Part shown: piece after piece, positions 36,081 to 47,627 of the stretch
How positions within the stretch are numbered: the first letter of the stretch is position 1
Layout of the letters: each line of letters begins with the position of its first letter
The notes under the pieces: model-generated
The model's input: only the letters and a program-made list of their open reading frames with translations
Told to the model about the DNA's origin: nothing
The model's database searches: none
Program-made: the position numbers and the translations under genes
NCBI GenBank assembly: GCA_963169105.1
Contig: OY720643.1
Location: 85,915,696 to 85,979,695 of the forward strand
Direction: 5' to 3'
Length of the DNA stretch: 64,000 nucleotides
Source of the DNA: Ceriagrion tenellum
Taxonomy: Eukaryota; Arthropoda; Insecta; Odonata; Coenagrionidae

Positions 36081-37669
36081 GGTCGGTGCAAATGCCTGCA
36101 GTGAATAATGATTAAATTTCGTGATGGAGTTATTACCGCGAGGTGCAAGTTAAAGGCTTTACGCGGATGAATGACTCTTGCCGTTGCATAAGGGCATTAT
36201 TCAAGAGGCATGGCGTGAAGCGTGTATGCTGTGCGTTTTACTGAATAGAAGTTGTGTAATGAACGTCCTCATTCAAAGGAATTTGAATTTATTGATGATT
36301 GAGCTGCCGTCAATTGAATCAGTGCCGGAGAAGTGATTATTTTTCGCAGATTTTGGGTTCTTGGTTATCATTCAGTAATTAATGAACTGATACCAAATTA
36401 GCAAACGCTTTCACTCCTGCATTTATTTTTTTAAATTTCATACTTATCGATTTTTAAGGGAAGAATACATTTTCGTTCCAAAGAGCATAGGAATCACTTA
36501 TATTTATTTTAATGCAGCCTTCGTTATTTTATGAGAGTCAAGACAAACGCAAAGTTACCTATTGTTATTTATTCAGCTTTGTAACCCTGCTTTCCTTAAT
36601 GATATGGGTAACCCGTTGAAAACCAAAATTGAGTTTAAAATATGCAATTTATTCCAAAAATGCATTGTTTACGGCCACTTTTATCCAGCCGCACTGGAGC
36701 GTCAGTTACATCGAGTTACCGCATTAAAACTTCAATCATCGTAAAATATATGTTTTTCTGTAGTAATCTGAGTAAAATTCATAAGAGCCTGTGGTAAAAT
36801 TTCCACTTGCAAGGTAGAATAACAGTAGGAATTGCCCATAAACACTATTTTATTTTTATTTCAAAGTATAAAACGCATTTTAAGGATGCTATATTCAAGT
36901 TTTCAAGAAAATGTGGAATATGTGTCCCTCAGGCCAGAGCAAACTTTAATTCATCGCCGTTTCGTATTCATAAATAAGTGACAGAGGTCCGTTTGACACC
37001 ATCACCCATTTTTCAACAACTCTTATAGGGATTAGACCCATCAGAATTAGTTTGCTAGTGTGACCTATATTTCAGCTTATATTCAGAGTTCAAATAGAGT
37101 TCAATATCAATGATCCTACTTTAAGTGATAGAATACTTGCTAAAACTCTTTATGGCGCCTGATAATGGCCATTTTGATTTAGGCCAAATTGCAGCCATAA
37201 TATTTTATTATATGGCATTGAATTTTCAAATTCGAACTGTTTCTCAAAAGCACCGTCAACTGCCCTTCTATGAGGACGAAATTTGAGTATTTTTCAAGAC
37301 TTATTAATCTTGAAGTAAGTAGGGACTGTGCAGCTGGAACAAATCGGGCAGTAGCCGTGTTTGTCTTGAGCAGTTTCCAATTTGCGCTGAAAAGTTATTT
37401 CATTAGTTTTTGATCCTTTCTTCGGGAATGCATAAATGGACTCATGGTAAATCGAGCATTTTTCGTGAGTTTTTTAGCCTCCCCTACTTTTGAAAGAAAT
37501 TCATAATTTATATTGCTTTGGCTTGTATGCGGAAATGAGTTTTGAATTTGCGATTTGAAATTCGATCCTGGGGAAACAAAAGCATTTCCTGTTGTGTCCA
37601 TTATGGCTCTTGACTAATTCAAGATCATATTGCTTCATCTCTTATCTGAAAAATGATTTCCCTCGTGCT
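36081..37669. other. Non-coding, no recognisable gene
   Basis: Composition falls back to AT-rich. TAAT-type words are frequent at 36.3-36.4 kb. No frame with a domain is visible. Confidence 0.5.
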
Positions 37670-37722
37670 GTTGAATAAATATAAAATGATTTTCGTGGAA
37701 AATCATTTTATATTTATTCAAC
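37670..37722. repeat. Perfect 25-bp inverted repeat with 3-nt loop
   Basis: The arm 37670-37694 (starting GTTGAATAAATATAAAATG) is the exact reverse complement of 37698-37722, separated only by GTG. An AAAATGATTTCCCTCGTG word just upstream, near 37651-37666, resembles AAAATGATTTTCGTGG in the hairpin itself. The pattern looks like an inverted copy created by replication template switching. The loop is too short for a microRNA precursor. Confidence 0.95.
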
Positions 37723-38640
37723 ATTTTTTTTGATTGAATGCAAAATTTCAGGAAAGAGGTTCATTGAAAGGCTGTTTGCTTTCTTGACATTTTCAACGCA
37801 TGCGTTGTAAATTAAATGTACATTGAAATCCTTGGAATTCCAGCAAATCCAGGCTTTCCTCGGGTAGTTAAACGGAAATTTAAATCGCATTTCCTCCCTC
37901 AAAATACCCACGCTGCTAATTATCATGGAGAGTATATTTGTTTTCTGCTTACAATTATTTAGAGTATTGATATTTCAAAATACAAAGTAATTCCCAATTA
38001 AGTGAATTTTATTGTAGTTACTTTTTAATTGTTATACATTTACCGTAAATTTCACTTTGCCCCAAAGTGGTTTTCTAATTATAACCCATGATTAAATAAG
38101 GACATTTTTTTATTCAATGAAGAGATTCTGGTTTTAAATGCCGGAATTTTTTTAGAAAGACCTTACTTTTACCATCCTGTAATATTAAATCATGATGCAT
38201 TGAGCTCACGGATACTTTGCTATAAGAACATTTACATTATTCAACCGCAAGGGGTACTTTTTAGAATTTTAACTAATTGGAATACTTTGGAATGAAGGTG
38301 TGTCAGACAATGAATTTCTCTTTCAGTTTAGAATCGTGAACCACATGGTTATACTTGCCGTACTTCTGTAAATTTTTCGTTCAATATGGCTAAGGACCAC
38401 ACCCTATTACAATAGGTAGCATTTTGTTACCTTTGATCGTAACAGTTTGATTTGAAGTGGATGTTGAACTACATTACAGTGTTGATATAAGCAAGTTTGG
38501 AGAGTTAAACTATATTTTTAGCTGTGCATTTTATGTTTCGTGGATTTATAATAACGCTCAAAGAAATACCAAAATTCAAATTCAATTGTGCCACCTTTAT
38601 ATCCAGTGTATTTTTAATTCGTTACCAATACAAATTCCTT
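37723..38640. other. Non-coding, no recognisable gene
   Basis: AT-rich DNA with no supported feature. Confidence 0.55.
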
Positions 38641-38649
38641 GCGGATCTT

Positions 38650-38790
38650 TTCATGCGGTGGCTAAATTACTGGCCTCTTATATTAGGGGCTCGTGTTCAA
38701 ATCCCGATAGGCTGGAGATTTTTTGTTGGCCTTTACTTCCATTCTCTGCGTTCTCCAAAAATCTTTCCCTCCCTAAATTGGTCACCAAAC
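38650..38790 (+). mobile_element. Degenerate tRNA-derived SINE
   Basis: A tRNA-like head is visible: A-box-like GTGGCTAAATTACTGG (about 38658-38673), an anticodon-arm-like CTGGCCTCTTATATTAGGGG, and a B-box-like GTGTTCAAATCC (38693-38704). The body then reads GATAGGCTGGAGATTTTTTG. The boxes deviate from consensus and no acceptor stem closes, so it is a SINE copy and not a tRNA gene. The 3' boundary is a guess. Confidence 0.5.
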
Positions 38791-39541
38791 ATTAATTGCA
38801 AAAATATCTCCCTGGTTGACTACTCAAATTGCTGTTAAGTTCATTGCCTGTAGTATTCCTTAGCAGCCTAAAATATAAGGTCTATATTTATATGGGTGTA
38901 TCCATTTGGTGCTACTGGAACATGAAAATCACCATTGGCCGAAATTTTTTTGCCGGAATCGATTTGACCTCTGTTTTTTAATTCTTTTCTTGCTCTCCAA
39001 TTCGACCCCTGCTGTGACTCGAACACTTATCGTTACCTTTTGAAATGAATGGGACGCGGAATTCAAGCCAAATGGTTGCAGAGAACGGCAATGCGGTGAA
39101 CAACATTCGCGCATTTGCGGAGTGAACTCGCCATGCCAAGATAAAAAACGATCCCTCGACATTCGAAATATATATAGCAAATAAATTTCCCTTCCCTTTT
39201 AGCGATTTGTTGGCATAATTTTCGTGGCCTGGCCGTAGCAATCGGTAGTAAATTTGTGCCAGTTCCGGCCACTTGGTCACCTATGTTTAGGTTTTGCTTT
39301 ATTTATTGATGGCTTGCAAAAGTGGCCAGAATGTGGATATTCGACCCCGACAATCATTTACTGTCGAAAATACATGCTGTAAATGTGCGATACAAATATC
39401 ACCGCCTTACGGAACTGTAAAATTGCAAGTAATCCACATATTCCTGGTTCTCCTGAACTTAAAAATGTTCACAACAGATGACATGACTAGTGTAAGTAAA
39501 CAAAAATATGTTTTAAAATATATTATAATTTTGTATGATAG
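38791..39541. other. Non-coding, no recognisable gene
   Basis: Several overlapping minus-strand frames of 69-100 codons (38929-39280) lack recognisable domains. Nothing else is supported. Confidence 0.5.
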
Positions 39542-40157
39542 TTGAATGAGAAGCAGTAACTTTGTGATTCCGCATTTATTTATTGTAAACGACCCAGACA
39601 TACTACACCGGGAAAAGAAAGGACAAAGACTAGATGCAGTAAAACAACTAGAAATTTTAAAAAGGGTTAAGCGCCAAGAAAAAATTGTTAATGAATTTTT
39701 GTTTTATTGTCATTCCCCCCTTTTGGACCTTCCTCCCAGCCTCACCTTAACAGCTCCTTTTTAACCATCTAACCCCCCCCCCCCACCGCCACCAGCCTGG
39801 GAACTTCTAGGTAGACACACACACAAATAGAATATTCCACCGACCCGTCCTGAAACTTCCTTTCCTGCCCCCTCACCCCAGGTCAGTAAGTCACGAGTGC
39901 ACTGAGTAACCCAAACTTTCCTTTCCCACCCGAAACTCCCCCCCCCCCAGGAAGGACAATACCTCTCCCACACCTAACTACCTACATCTCATCCTCCCCA
40001 ATCTACGTCACCCTCCATCTCGCCCTCTCGCCCCTCCCCCCCTACTCTTCCCCCCTTATGTTTGTCACTATATATGCTGAGTGTTCTGGGATATTTGAAA
40101 CCCGGGTCGTTTACAATAAATAAATGTGGAATCACAAAGTTATTGCTTCTCATTTAA
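39542..40157 (+). mobile_element. Inverted-repeat element, Penelope-like candidate
   Basis: The 56-nt ends (39542-39597 and 40102-40157) are inverted repeats matching at 52 of 56 positions. Flanks TATGATAG and TATGCTAA match at 6 of 8 and may be a target duplication. The plus-strand frame 39546-39764 encodes DPDILHREKKGQRLDAVKQL, then EIL, and later SPLLDL. This resembles the extreme C-terminus of Penelope-type or GIY-YIG-associated reverse transcriptases, where ILH..KKG.RLD.LE..EI and a final SPLL are common. Penelope elements may carry terminal repeats in inverted orientation. The interior 39700-40070 is extremely C-rich. A hammerhead-like core sits at 40078-40108. Family assignment is tentative. 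Confidence 0.5.
40078..40108 (+). ncRNA. Degenerate hammerhead-ribozyme-like motif
   Basis: CTGAGTG is followed 13 nt later by GAAAC, then CCGG, then GTC. In the hammerhead fold the order is CUGANGA, stem II, GAAA, stem III, then the UH cleavage site. Many Penelope-like elements carry minimal hammerheads with a very short stem III. Here CUGANGA is altered at two positions and stem II does not pair well, so cleavage is unlikely. The call depends on the Penelope-like reading of the host element. Confidence 0.25.
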
Positions 40158-40284
40158 TATGCTAAGCAAATTCCATAAAGTTACGCCTGAGACAACGGGG
40201 TTTGTATGATAAACTGCAATAACGTCGACGATAAGATGCTAGGAGGTAACTAAAGTCGGAGAGATAAGTATGAGTACGACCAGA

Positions 40285-41065
40285 AAAAAGGAGAAAACGA
40301 AAGTTCAACAGTACTATCACTGTATGAATTTGTACGGGAGCGAGGGGTGGAAAATAAGTAAACGTGTGTGCTAGTGGGTCACCGTGGGACTTTATAATTG
40401 ATGAGAGAGGGAGAAAGAGAACTAATGTTGAGTGTTCCAACTCTGGGTATCGTATTACTTTTCTCTAGAGACTCGGAGTCTACACACTGGGTTTAGTTTG
40501 ATCTCGAAATTCGGGACGGGCGAGTTTTGAAGCGACCCTAAGAATATTATTTTGACGCCATACTACACTTCTAGGTCCGACAGAAGCAATAAAATAAGAA
40601 ACATACATTGCTAAACAGATAGGTGCACACATTCGTTCCTTCCATGCACGATGAGTGTCCCTAATAGAAACTCAGCCTCACTCAATGCACTCCCTTAATA
40701 GGCTCCACCATTTCATCTCCCGAAACCTTTTCCTTTACACGTTTACTCGGCAGGCACATCCTGCCTCACGCCCATACGTCGACTCGCCGCGTATAATGTC
40801 AATTTAGATGAAGATGAAAGAGAAAACTTAACAATACTATCGCCGTGTGAATTTGTATGGGAAAAAGGAGGAAGTTAAATAAAAAAATGTGAGCTAAAGG
40901 GAAGACACGGATCTCTATAATTGATTTGAGAGGGTGAGAGGGGACAAATTTTGAGTCTGCCAATTCCAGCTGCAGTATTTCTTTTAGCCCCTTGCTCCCA
41001 AGAGAAAAATTTGATAGAGGGTATCATTATAAACTTTTACAAGGAGATACTCGAAACCGGGTCTG
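40285..41065. repeat. Direct repeat pair around repeat copy D
   Basis: The segment 40285-40520 aligns with 40808-41065, offset about 523-545 bp because of indels. Shared words in order are CAAC/TAAC-RTACTATC, GTGAATTTGTAYGGGA-like, TATAATTGAT, GAGAGGG, and GATCTCGAAATTCGGG versus GATACTCGAAACCGGG. Identity is about 65-70 percent. The spacer 40540-40805 is copy D of the family at 18450-18720. The arrangement, two direct repeats flanking a unit that occurs alone elsewhere, could be a tandem array or LTR-type structure, both old. Confidence 0.65.
40540..40805. repeat. Unclassified interspersed repeat, copy D
   Basis: Aligns with copy C at 18450-18720. Shared words include TGACGCC, ACAGAAGC, CATTTCATCTCCC and CCTTTACA. 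The copy lies between the two direct repeats noted at 40285-41065. Confidence 0.7.
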
Positions 41066-42767
41066 TCCATTTAGAAATCAGCTAAGATGCCGAAACATCC
41101 TCCTCCCTTGAGCGTATTTGTTGGCTTAAATGAAACAAGATTGTCAGATCAATTGGACATAATCTACAACGAGTAATCCATGTCGCACCGTAGGCGCCAC
41201 CATCTGCTATTTTGAACCTTAAATTGAATACAGTATGATGTTCGCTGATGAGGAAAGGTTATGAAAGTCAGTGGTGGAATTTAGAGCGCTGTTGGTAGTT
41301 TTGTTAGTAGGTAGTGGGTAGAAAGCAATATATATTATTTGTATAGATATAAGGAGTATAAAATGCTGCCGGAATAGCATCCGAGAAACTATATCTGACA
41401 TTAATGTGTTAATATTTATTTCACTGTTGAAATAAGCAAACCTTGGTAGAGCAATTAAACTAGATAGAACGGAAGTGATGCATACATTTTTATATCAAGA
41501 GGTAATCTCAAATTTTATTTGAGTGGCGCCCTTGTCTCTAAAGAATATGTAATGAAACTTTAAAGAAATATATGGGTGATCTGGGCAGAAAAATTATGGA
41601 TTTATACGTACTGCTAGTGTGGTCTGTCAGTAAATATGTCTTATTTGACTTTAGTTTTTAAACGTGGATGCATTTGCACTCTTGTCGTCTTGAAAATTAA
41701 TCCCGGTTACAGTCCTTTAAAGCTATCTCTTAAACAATTCTCTCCATTTTGCCTACAGCTTGCATGTTCCTGCTTCAGTTTCTCTCATTTATTTCTTAAT
41801 ATCCTAATTCCCTCTCTCTTAAGAGTATCGTACACAGCATTTATCCGTGACTTTCTCAGACTATCCCTTAGAGAAATGGCCTAGAGTGAAAATGTATAGA
41901 AACGCTATATGTATAGAACGAGGACATATCAAAAGTGTAATAAAATTATTTAAAGCTTTGCAATTTAATTCAAATCATTTTAAGTAATGCGAAACAAGTC
42001 CAATTTCCAGCTTCGAGTATAAAAACCATAACCAGTGAAAAGTGCAAGGGTACCGAATGAAACGTCTCCCTTCTACATGCCTTAATGATTATATTCTGGC
42101 ACTTAAAGCTGTCGAAGAATCCGTATTAATTGGGATGTGTATTCGTGTTTGAGGAATAGGCCGGCTCTTTTCGATACCTCAGAAAAGGAGGGGGGATGTA
42201 TTTGTGGAGATTTCGGAGGATATTTGTGGAGACAATTAAAATCTGATACCCTACCTTATTGCGCGAACTGAATTCTAAAGAAGTACTTGATTAGCTAACA
42301 ACAGAAACGATTTCCGCAGTCGAATCGCCGGATGCAAAGGAATGAAGAAAAAAAGGAAGATCTGGCCTCGGGTGGCGTGACCTGGCCACGTGCTAGTATT
42401 TAAAGTATTAGATATAAACTTGATTCAGGCCATTATTTGCCTGAACGAATGACCCACGGGTTATTGATTGCTCAGTAGTATGATATCTTCTTAATAAATT
42501 TCTAAGAATTCCGGCATCTTCGTTTCCGAAAGGAAAAGATTTGACAAAATATTTGCTTAATCCTCTGTTGGATCTTCCGGCTAAATATTATTCCAGGAAA
42601 AGAGTTCACTCTGTGAGTTTGGTCCGAATTTTTGTGTTCCATTAAAGGCACTCAGTTATTATTGTAGAGAGGAAGTTGAGCATATTAAATATTTTGAGGG
42701 TATAAACGGAAGCATCTGCTTTTTATTCCATATTAGGGTTACTTGCTATGGTGTTATACGAATCATA
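41066..42767. other. Non-coding, no recognisable gene
   Basis: AT-rich DNA. Frames of 60 and 82 codons show no domain. Confidence 0.55.
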
Positions 42768-42824
42768 GCTTGGGCTTGACGATTCCAGTTATATTCCTGT
42801 AGAATCGAGTCTTTCAAGCCCAGG
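42768..42824. repeat. Imperfect hairpin, 12 + 6 bp stem
   Basis: GCTTGGGCTTGA pairs with TCAAGCCCAGGC (one G-T pair). After a 6-nt one-sided bulge (42808-42813), CGATTC pairs with GAATCG around a 16-nt loop. It is shorter than a typical insect microRNA precursor and has a large asymmetric bulge, so it may simply be a decayed inverted repeat. Confidence 0.6.
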
Positions 42825-45039
42825 CCTTTATTTGATACCGCCGAATGAACGCATCCATTACGATATATACCAGTATCCTCTTAGTTGATTAGATTTTTAG
42901 AGATAAATTCAAATAACGTAGGAATGCTGTAGGCATAATCGTTAGAAATGCCAGAATCACTTGTTTTTTCAACCGAATTCTCAGATGAAACAATGCGAAA
43001 ATGGCATGAAGCTGTGGAAAGTAAATGAAATTAGTAATGAAGCTAAAGCCGGATCTTGAAATAATTTGTCCTTAGCAATGCAGAAAATTTGATATTTATG
43101 AATAAATTTGTAGGGTGTCTCATAGTTCTTATTCTTAGCACAGATATAATAAAATGTTATCCACAAATAACTTGAATAAGCGATAAATTAGATGTGATAG
43201 AAGGACCACTTATTTTAAATTCACGGTGGGATGTGTGAGAGTTAACTACTGCTAAAAGAGGTCGTTGAAGATTACTCCATTTAAAAAATATTGAAGCACC
43301 ATTTCCTCCACTAAAGTAAGGTAACAATGCTACAGATGATATAGAACATCCAACGAAAAGAAGTATTGCTAGAAATTCGAAACTTCAGAAATTTCTATAA
43401 ATAAGAGTATATATTTTATCAATTTGATGGTTTAATGAATTTACAGTGTTATTGATTGTTAAGAATTCAAAATAATTGAAGAATGATGAGCAAGGGCAAA
43501 CAGCAATAGTTATGTTTACCGAATAATTACGTTTCATAACTGCATATCAGGAGCTCTGATTAGGAATAATTAAACTTTTTAAAGTTGATTACTGTAAATA
43601 TGAACTATGTTATAGTTATAGAAATCAAGAAAGTGGATCAATAATAATAATAATATAAGGAATAACCTTATAATTAATGGTTTGCCAGGGATGCAAATTA
43701 TGTTTTCTTCATTGGTGTAACATTTTTTCTATAGCTTACCTGATTCTCCTTTGATATACTAAATGAGGTACGTTACTCGATGTTAATACATGTTAAGAAA
43801 CCGTGGGTAAATTTGGCGAATAGGGATAATTAAGAAAATATACATCCATTGGTGGTGTGCAACAATAGCCCAGCCTAATTTCCTTCCTAGGCGCAACAAT
43901 AATTTTTAAAACTTGAATTATACGTGGGGTTGTTTAATTGAAATTAATCTTTAAGGGTATCTACGTTTTAGACGGTGAATTGCATGCTCGCTCATTAGCT
44001 AATAGATTTGCGAGTAATAATTCACGTGAAATCTAAAGGCTGTCGGAGCGACACCACTGCCTCCTTAACGTTTTTATCGCATTACCCGAACGATGATATC
44101 CTTTTAGGAAGCCGTAGCCCTAATGTATGACGCTTCGCTTCGCCAACGTCCATTATAAGTAATTTAAAGGGACTAAGATGAGCACCTACAAATAAACAAA
44201 ATGCAATCAAAGTGGCTCTATGATAAAAAAGTAAGAAAAATTAGTGTAAGCTATTATTATGGCCAAAACACTCGGTAAAAACATGTCTTTAAGGAAAACT
44301 TACAGTTTTTCCGTTTGTATATCAGTTTTAATATTGGTTTGTGATCATTTAGCTGGTCAAAAATATTTTTTAATTTTGAAATCATGGTTCCTTTCAAAGC
44401 TTTTAACATGATACAGCCAAGATGGTAGGCAGCCAAAACATATATCTTTTCCGAAAGTTTAAGCGTACATTCGTATGTGTTAATTGACCAATCAATTGGG
44501 ATATCCTTTAAGTTGAGTAGCATTTGTTACAACGTTAAATATTTGCAATAGTTGAGGCAGTATATATAAATATAAATGGTTTAAGGAATGGGAATTTTGC
44601 TAAGTGTGTGAAAGGAAGGAAAACATTGGATATGAGTGACCAAGGCAATAAAACAATAAAGGCTACATCTTTATAGGATTAAATGCAGGGAATAAATTGT
44701 ACAGCGGAGAAATTGTAGATAAACCTCGGAGATATAGTTTTCCTGAAAAAAATGTTGAAATATATTCTGGGTTAGACGAAGTTTTCCTCGAGTTCATGGG
44801 TAGAGAGCACAGTTAAAGGAAAATATTTAATAAATTATAATATTATTTTAATATATGTCCATGCGTTTGAAAAAATAGTTCACTCAGACTGTTATATATG
44901 ACAGATGACCACGTCAGTGATACTTGTTATTTTTGAGCCTCATTTCACGTGACCTACCTTTCGTGATTTGTACCTTTATTAGGTGTATTCATCTGAAAAT
45001 CCTTAATTGGCCTCTGTACCCGAACTCTTCTCACAGCAG
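42825..45039. other. Non-coding, no recognisable gene
   Basis: Strongly AT-rich. A short (AAT)n tract lies at about 43640-43657. No supported coding frame. Confidence 0.55.
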
Positions 45040-45150
45040 CAATTAAGCTAATTATCATTTGTATACAAACATTGTCTCGTTGCAAATTAAATTATCGGAA
45101 TGTTTAGGCATACAATATTTATCCAATTAAAGCAGCTGTCGTGTGGATAA
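45040..45150. promoter_or_regulatory. TAAT-rich cluster with E-box (weak candidate)
   Basis: In about 110 bp there are TTAAGCTAATTATC, CAAATTAAATTAT, CCAATTAAAG and GGATAATTAG, plus a CAGCTG E-box. Homeodomain-type sites and an E-box together are common in developmental enhancers. The AT-rich background makes chance occurrence quite likely, and conservation cannot be assessed here. Confidence 0.2.
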
Positions 45151-46123
45151 TTAGAGAAATTTGTGAGTCCGTTGAGGGCCATAAATGATCATGCTTTTCT
45201 TTTAAACTTAATGGAGAAGTGTTTATATTCGATTCGTATTTTTGAAAATTCGTATTTTAGGACCCTTTTTTCCATTTGCGCATAATTTTAGGAGTAATTA
45301 ACTCTGCAGTGGAAAAATTATTCTCGGCATATATTTCATATGCCAGGATAAATCAATTAGTTCTACGTTATTTCCAAAAGTTACATCAGGATGTATAAAA
45401 TACCCTCATGTTTTTCTGTTACAGGCAATTCACATGTATTGATTTTTGATTTATTAACCAGTCGTTTTGCTAAAATTTTATTCAATCGTTAAAATTTGAG
45501 CAATGCTTGTTCAACTTGACGATACAATGTTTCTGACATCAAAAAATCAGGAGATTAGTTCTTTTATAAGTTAATGAACCAAAGTGAATTTACCAATACT
45601 CTTTTACGCATGTCTTACCCTCAAAGATATTTTTGTAAAGGTGTGATTCCTAGAACACCTTGACAATGCTACACACTGAGTGATTTGTTAGGCAATATTT
45701 TTTCGTGATTTCCCCAAAAGATGAAAGGTGTTTGAAATATATCTACAGGTGCAAAAGTTTTAATTTTTACGCATCCTTCTTTTTACTCTGAAATACTTCG
45801 TTCTCTCAACCTGCGTTAAATTCCATCGAGTTTCTTCAATCCAATTCTTTAAGCAAGATAACCAAAGTGATTAATTTTAACATCTCTTACTTCCTCGCGC
45901 AAAGAAAAGGTAATACATAACCAAATCATATAAGCCAGAGAGTAGCACCTAACACGGCTAAGCATTCCATGAGTTTTTTTCTGATAATCTTTGAATATAC
46001 CGTGGTATCACTGTATTTCTCTGAATAGGCTTTATTATTGCCGTAAAATAGCTACGCCATACTGAATACATTAGTTATAATATTTGCCTTGAAAAAATCA
46101 TTAAACGTCATAGGACTTTGCGC
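45151..46123. other. Non-coding, no recognisable gene
   Basis: AT-rich DNA with no supported feature. Confidence 0.55.
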
Positions 46124-46552
46124 TAGGGATGAGCATCGATGGTCGATGATTCAGAAATATCGATGATTGGTGTTCGATGATAGATGTTTTCCCCATTGAT
46201 AGTTTGCCCTCGATGTTATCACACTATCGATGGTCTTAGTCGATGGTAACCATCGATGTTTTCTTCGAGTGTATCCATTGAGTGTTTCGCTAAACTTTTG
46301 CTGTACGATGTGTTTAAAGGGTTAACTTACATAAAGATTTGTTGGTGTAACACTGGATGAATTTGACTTTTATTTGCTGCAACATTGATCTCGAAGCCAT
46401 TCCGTAATAAAATTTTTAATATCATTGATGGTTTCACCATTGATAGTCAGCCATCGACGGTTCGTAATCAATATTTTTTCAACATCGATGGTTCAGCTCC
46501 GATGGACCATCGATGGCATATACCGATGGTTTCCTATTGATGCTCATCCCTA
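46124..46552. mobile_element. hAT-like MITE made of ATCGATGG motifs
   Basis: The ends are inverted repeats: TAGGGATGAGCATCGATGG on the left and the reverse complement of the right end match at 17 of 19 positions. Flanks are CTTTGCGC (46116-46123) and CTTTGAAT (46553-46560), sharing the first five bases, as a decayed 8-bp duplication would. Both arms are filled with variants of the palindrome CCATCGATGG: ATCGATG occurs six times exactly, with many one-base variants. About 110 bp in the middle (46270-46380) lack the motif. Dense subterminal repeats are typical transposase-binding arrays in hAT elements. There is no transposase frame, so the 429-bp element is non-autonomous. Confidence 0.75.
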
Positions 46553-47564
46553 CTTTGAATCTTAATATTCTATATCTCAGCCATGTGTGTTGTCCGGTTT
46601 ACCTTTATTTGGTGTATATGTTTCATATAATTTCAAAGTACCTACCATTTTTTTTAATAATCAACCTCTGGTAGTGTTCCACAAAATTTTTGCGGCAACA
46701 AGATCAGTGCATTATGCTTTAATGCGCTCATCTTCTGTCCTGTTATCTCATCATATATCATAGTGAATATTTGTTTTCAGGTAGGTGTAGTGTCTTATGT
46801 ATGAAATACAATTCTAGGAGTGGTTTCAGCGTAACATTTAGAAGAGAAAATAGAAAATAGACCTTGAAAAATTTAAACCTTCTGTAAGAAAACCTTCTTC
46901 TTAAATTTCTCCACATCCTCCCCTAAATTTAGATGGCAGATGGCATGCGTATAATTTTTTCTTCGACCATTACAGTGGAATGTAAAAGCTTAAATTTTTT
47001 CGATCATTCAAAAATATTGTAAAACATTACTTCCTTTAAGAGCACGAAATACTCATGAATTCACTTCACCCACCATCCCATGTATCAAATAATGAGTTTA
47101 ATTATTATACTTTACCTCGTTCCGTATATCGCACGAATAATTTTTCCGATTACAGTGTCATTTTTTTAAACCTAAATTGATTAAATAAGTCGACAAAATT
47201 GACGTTTTGTTTTCATCAAAGCCGATTGGTGTGATAAAAGGCGAGTGAGAATGCATAGATATTACTATAAGTCATGGTTATAAATGCTGCTAAATCAAGA
47301 AGAGTCAGGCCTGAATGTATCATGCCAGTCAACTCTTATCTACTAAAAATAATCTTAGCATTCAAGTGTCTTTATCAGGGGTACCCCTGGACGCAAGTAT
47401 GTGTAGCTTTACTCCATTTCCCTCCTATTCTGAAAAGCCATTATTCCCACTTCTCATTCCTTCCAAAATGACGATAACTCTAAGGGACCGTCATAACGAC
47501 AAGGTTGGAGTTCCCTCATGTATTTGAGTACTAAGGCGAAATCCAACTCGGATATCTTCTCGAA
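46553..47564. other. Non-coding, no recognisable gene
   Basis: AT-rich DNA; frames near 47274-47527 overlap each other and have no domain. Confidence 0.55.
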
Positions 47565-47627
47565 AGGAAGTGTCCGCATTAAATTTTCCTTAAGGGGTTT
47601 TTGAGAAGCCAGAATAGGGGAGTAAAG
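47565..47627. repeat. 63-bp isolated direct repeat, copy 1
   Basis: Matches 48175-48237 at about 59 of 63 positions. It starts AAGGAAG and ends with AGAATAGGGGAGTAAAG. Homology stops sharply at the 3' side and fades within about 10 bp at the 5' side. Confidence 0.85.
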
